Shown here piece after piece: positions 63,889 through 64,000 of a stretch of DNA of 64,000 bases. Location: positions 43,340,943 through 43,404,942 of the forward strand of contig OX246744.1 in the NCBI GenBank assembly GCA_945910005.1, in the 5' to 3' direction. The notes under the pieces were generated by a model. The model was given only the letters and a program-made list of their open reading frames with translations. It had not been told where the DNA came from and did not search any database. The stretch's first letter is position 1; the number at the start of each line of letters is the position of its first letter. This DNA is from Isoperla grammatica. Lineage: Eukaryota; Arthropoda; Insecta; Plecoptera; Perlodidae. The translations under genes were made by a program, and so were the position numbers.

Positions 63889-64000
63889 ATGAAAAATGAA
63901 TAGTATAACAGCTAGAACGAGATTAGTACCACATGGTTTGTGCGAGAATCCGCAGACAGTTAGAGCGTTAGACCCGTCAGCTTAGGGATAATTTTGTCCG

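Larger units (their letters stand above)
62642..63916. mobile_element. Long foldback element with two nested insertions
   Basis: Arms of about 335 bp meet near 62,983. Outer ends TCTAGCTGTTATACTA and TAGTATAACAGCTAGA are complementary, as are GGTTATTTCAAAATTATAGA, the TTGTTATAACA region, the GTTCCTTTG region and the inner CATGCAGGGTGC/GCACCCTGCATG stem. The right arm is interrupted at 63289-63767 and at 63787-63888; with those removed it continues to match the left arm. Confidence 0.7.

Overview
The window is eukaryotic: genes are split by GT-AG introns, exon phases match across introns, and short inverted-repeat transposons and poly(A)-tailed retroposons are common. The domain content (chitin-binding-like and multi-cysteine secreted modules) and the very short introns suggest an invertebrate animal. 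I cannot name the species or phylum. No bacterial operons, rRNA, tRNA or CRISPR arrays were seen.

Bases 1-41,734 are one tandem array of an 83-bp unit, about 500 copies, running off the left edge. On the minus strand each unit is a 33-nt phase-1 symmetric microexon (LLYEECATIED after splicing) plus a 50-nt intron with a GTGAGA donor, a branch-point-like CTGTAAC and a TTTCAG acceptor. Bases 41,682-55,335 hold the rest of the same minus-strand gene. In transcription order the exons are 55335-55282 (start), 50608-50416, 48798-48637, 47707-47450, 42959-42765, then the microexon array. Every junction is phase-compatible. The product is a secreted cysteine-rich protein: a leader, three related 8-cysteine modules and a half chitin-binding-like (CBM14) module.

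Two more coding-derived arrays lie inside this gene. One, 108 bp x ~29 at 50,530-53,704, repeats the 3' splice site and leader-coding start of the second exon. The other, 117/126 bp x ~33 at 43,497-47,552, repeats the 3' part and 5' splice site of the fourth exon. So one gene has three independent minisatellite expansions, each containing an exon-intron boundary.

Bases 56,675-61,577 hold a second gene on the plus strand. It has a probable noncoding first exon ending at 56,882, then coding exons 58566-58820, 59826-60036 and 61339-61577, and it continues past the window. The encoded helical protein was not recognised. Introns and flanks carry several MITE-type elements with target-site duplications (hAT-like, PIF/Harbinger-like, TA-flanked). 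They also carry four copies of a ~100-bp poly(A) retroposon that each keep a 19-codon ORF, and a ~1.27-kb foldback element with two later insertions.

The large ORFs in the arrays that lie outside the spliced frame (up to 988 codons) come from repeat units whose lengths are multiples of three. They are not annotated as genes.
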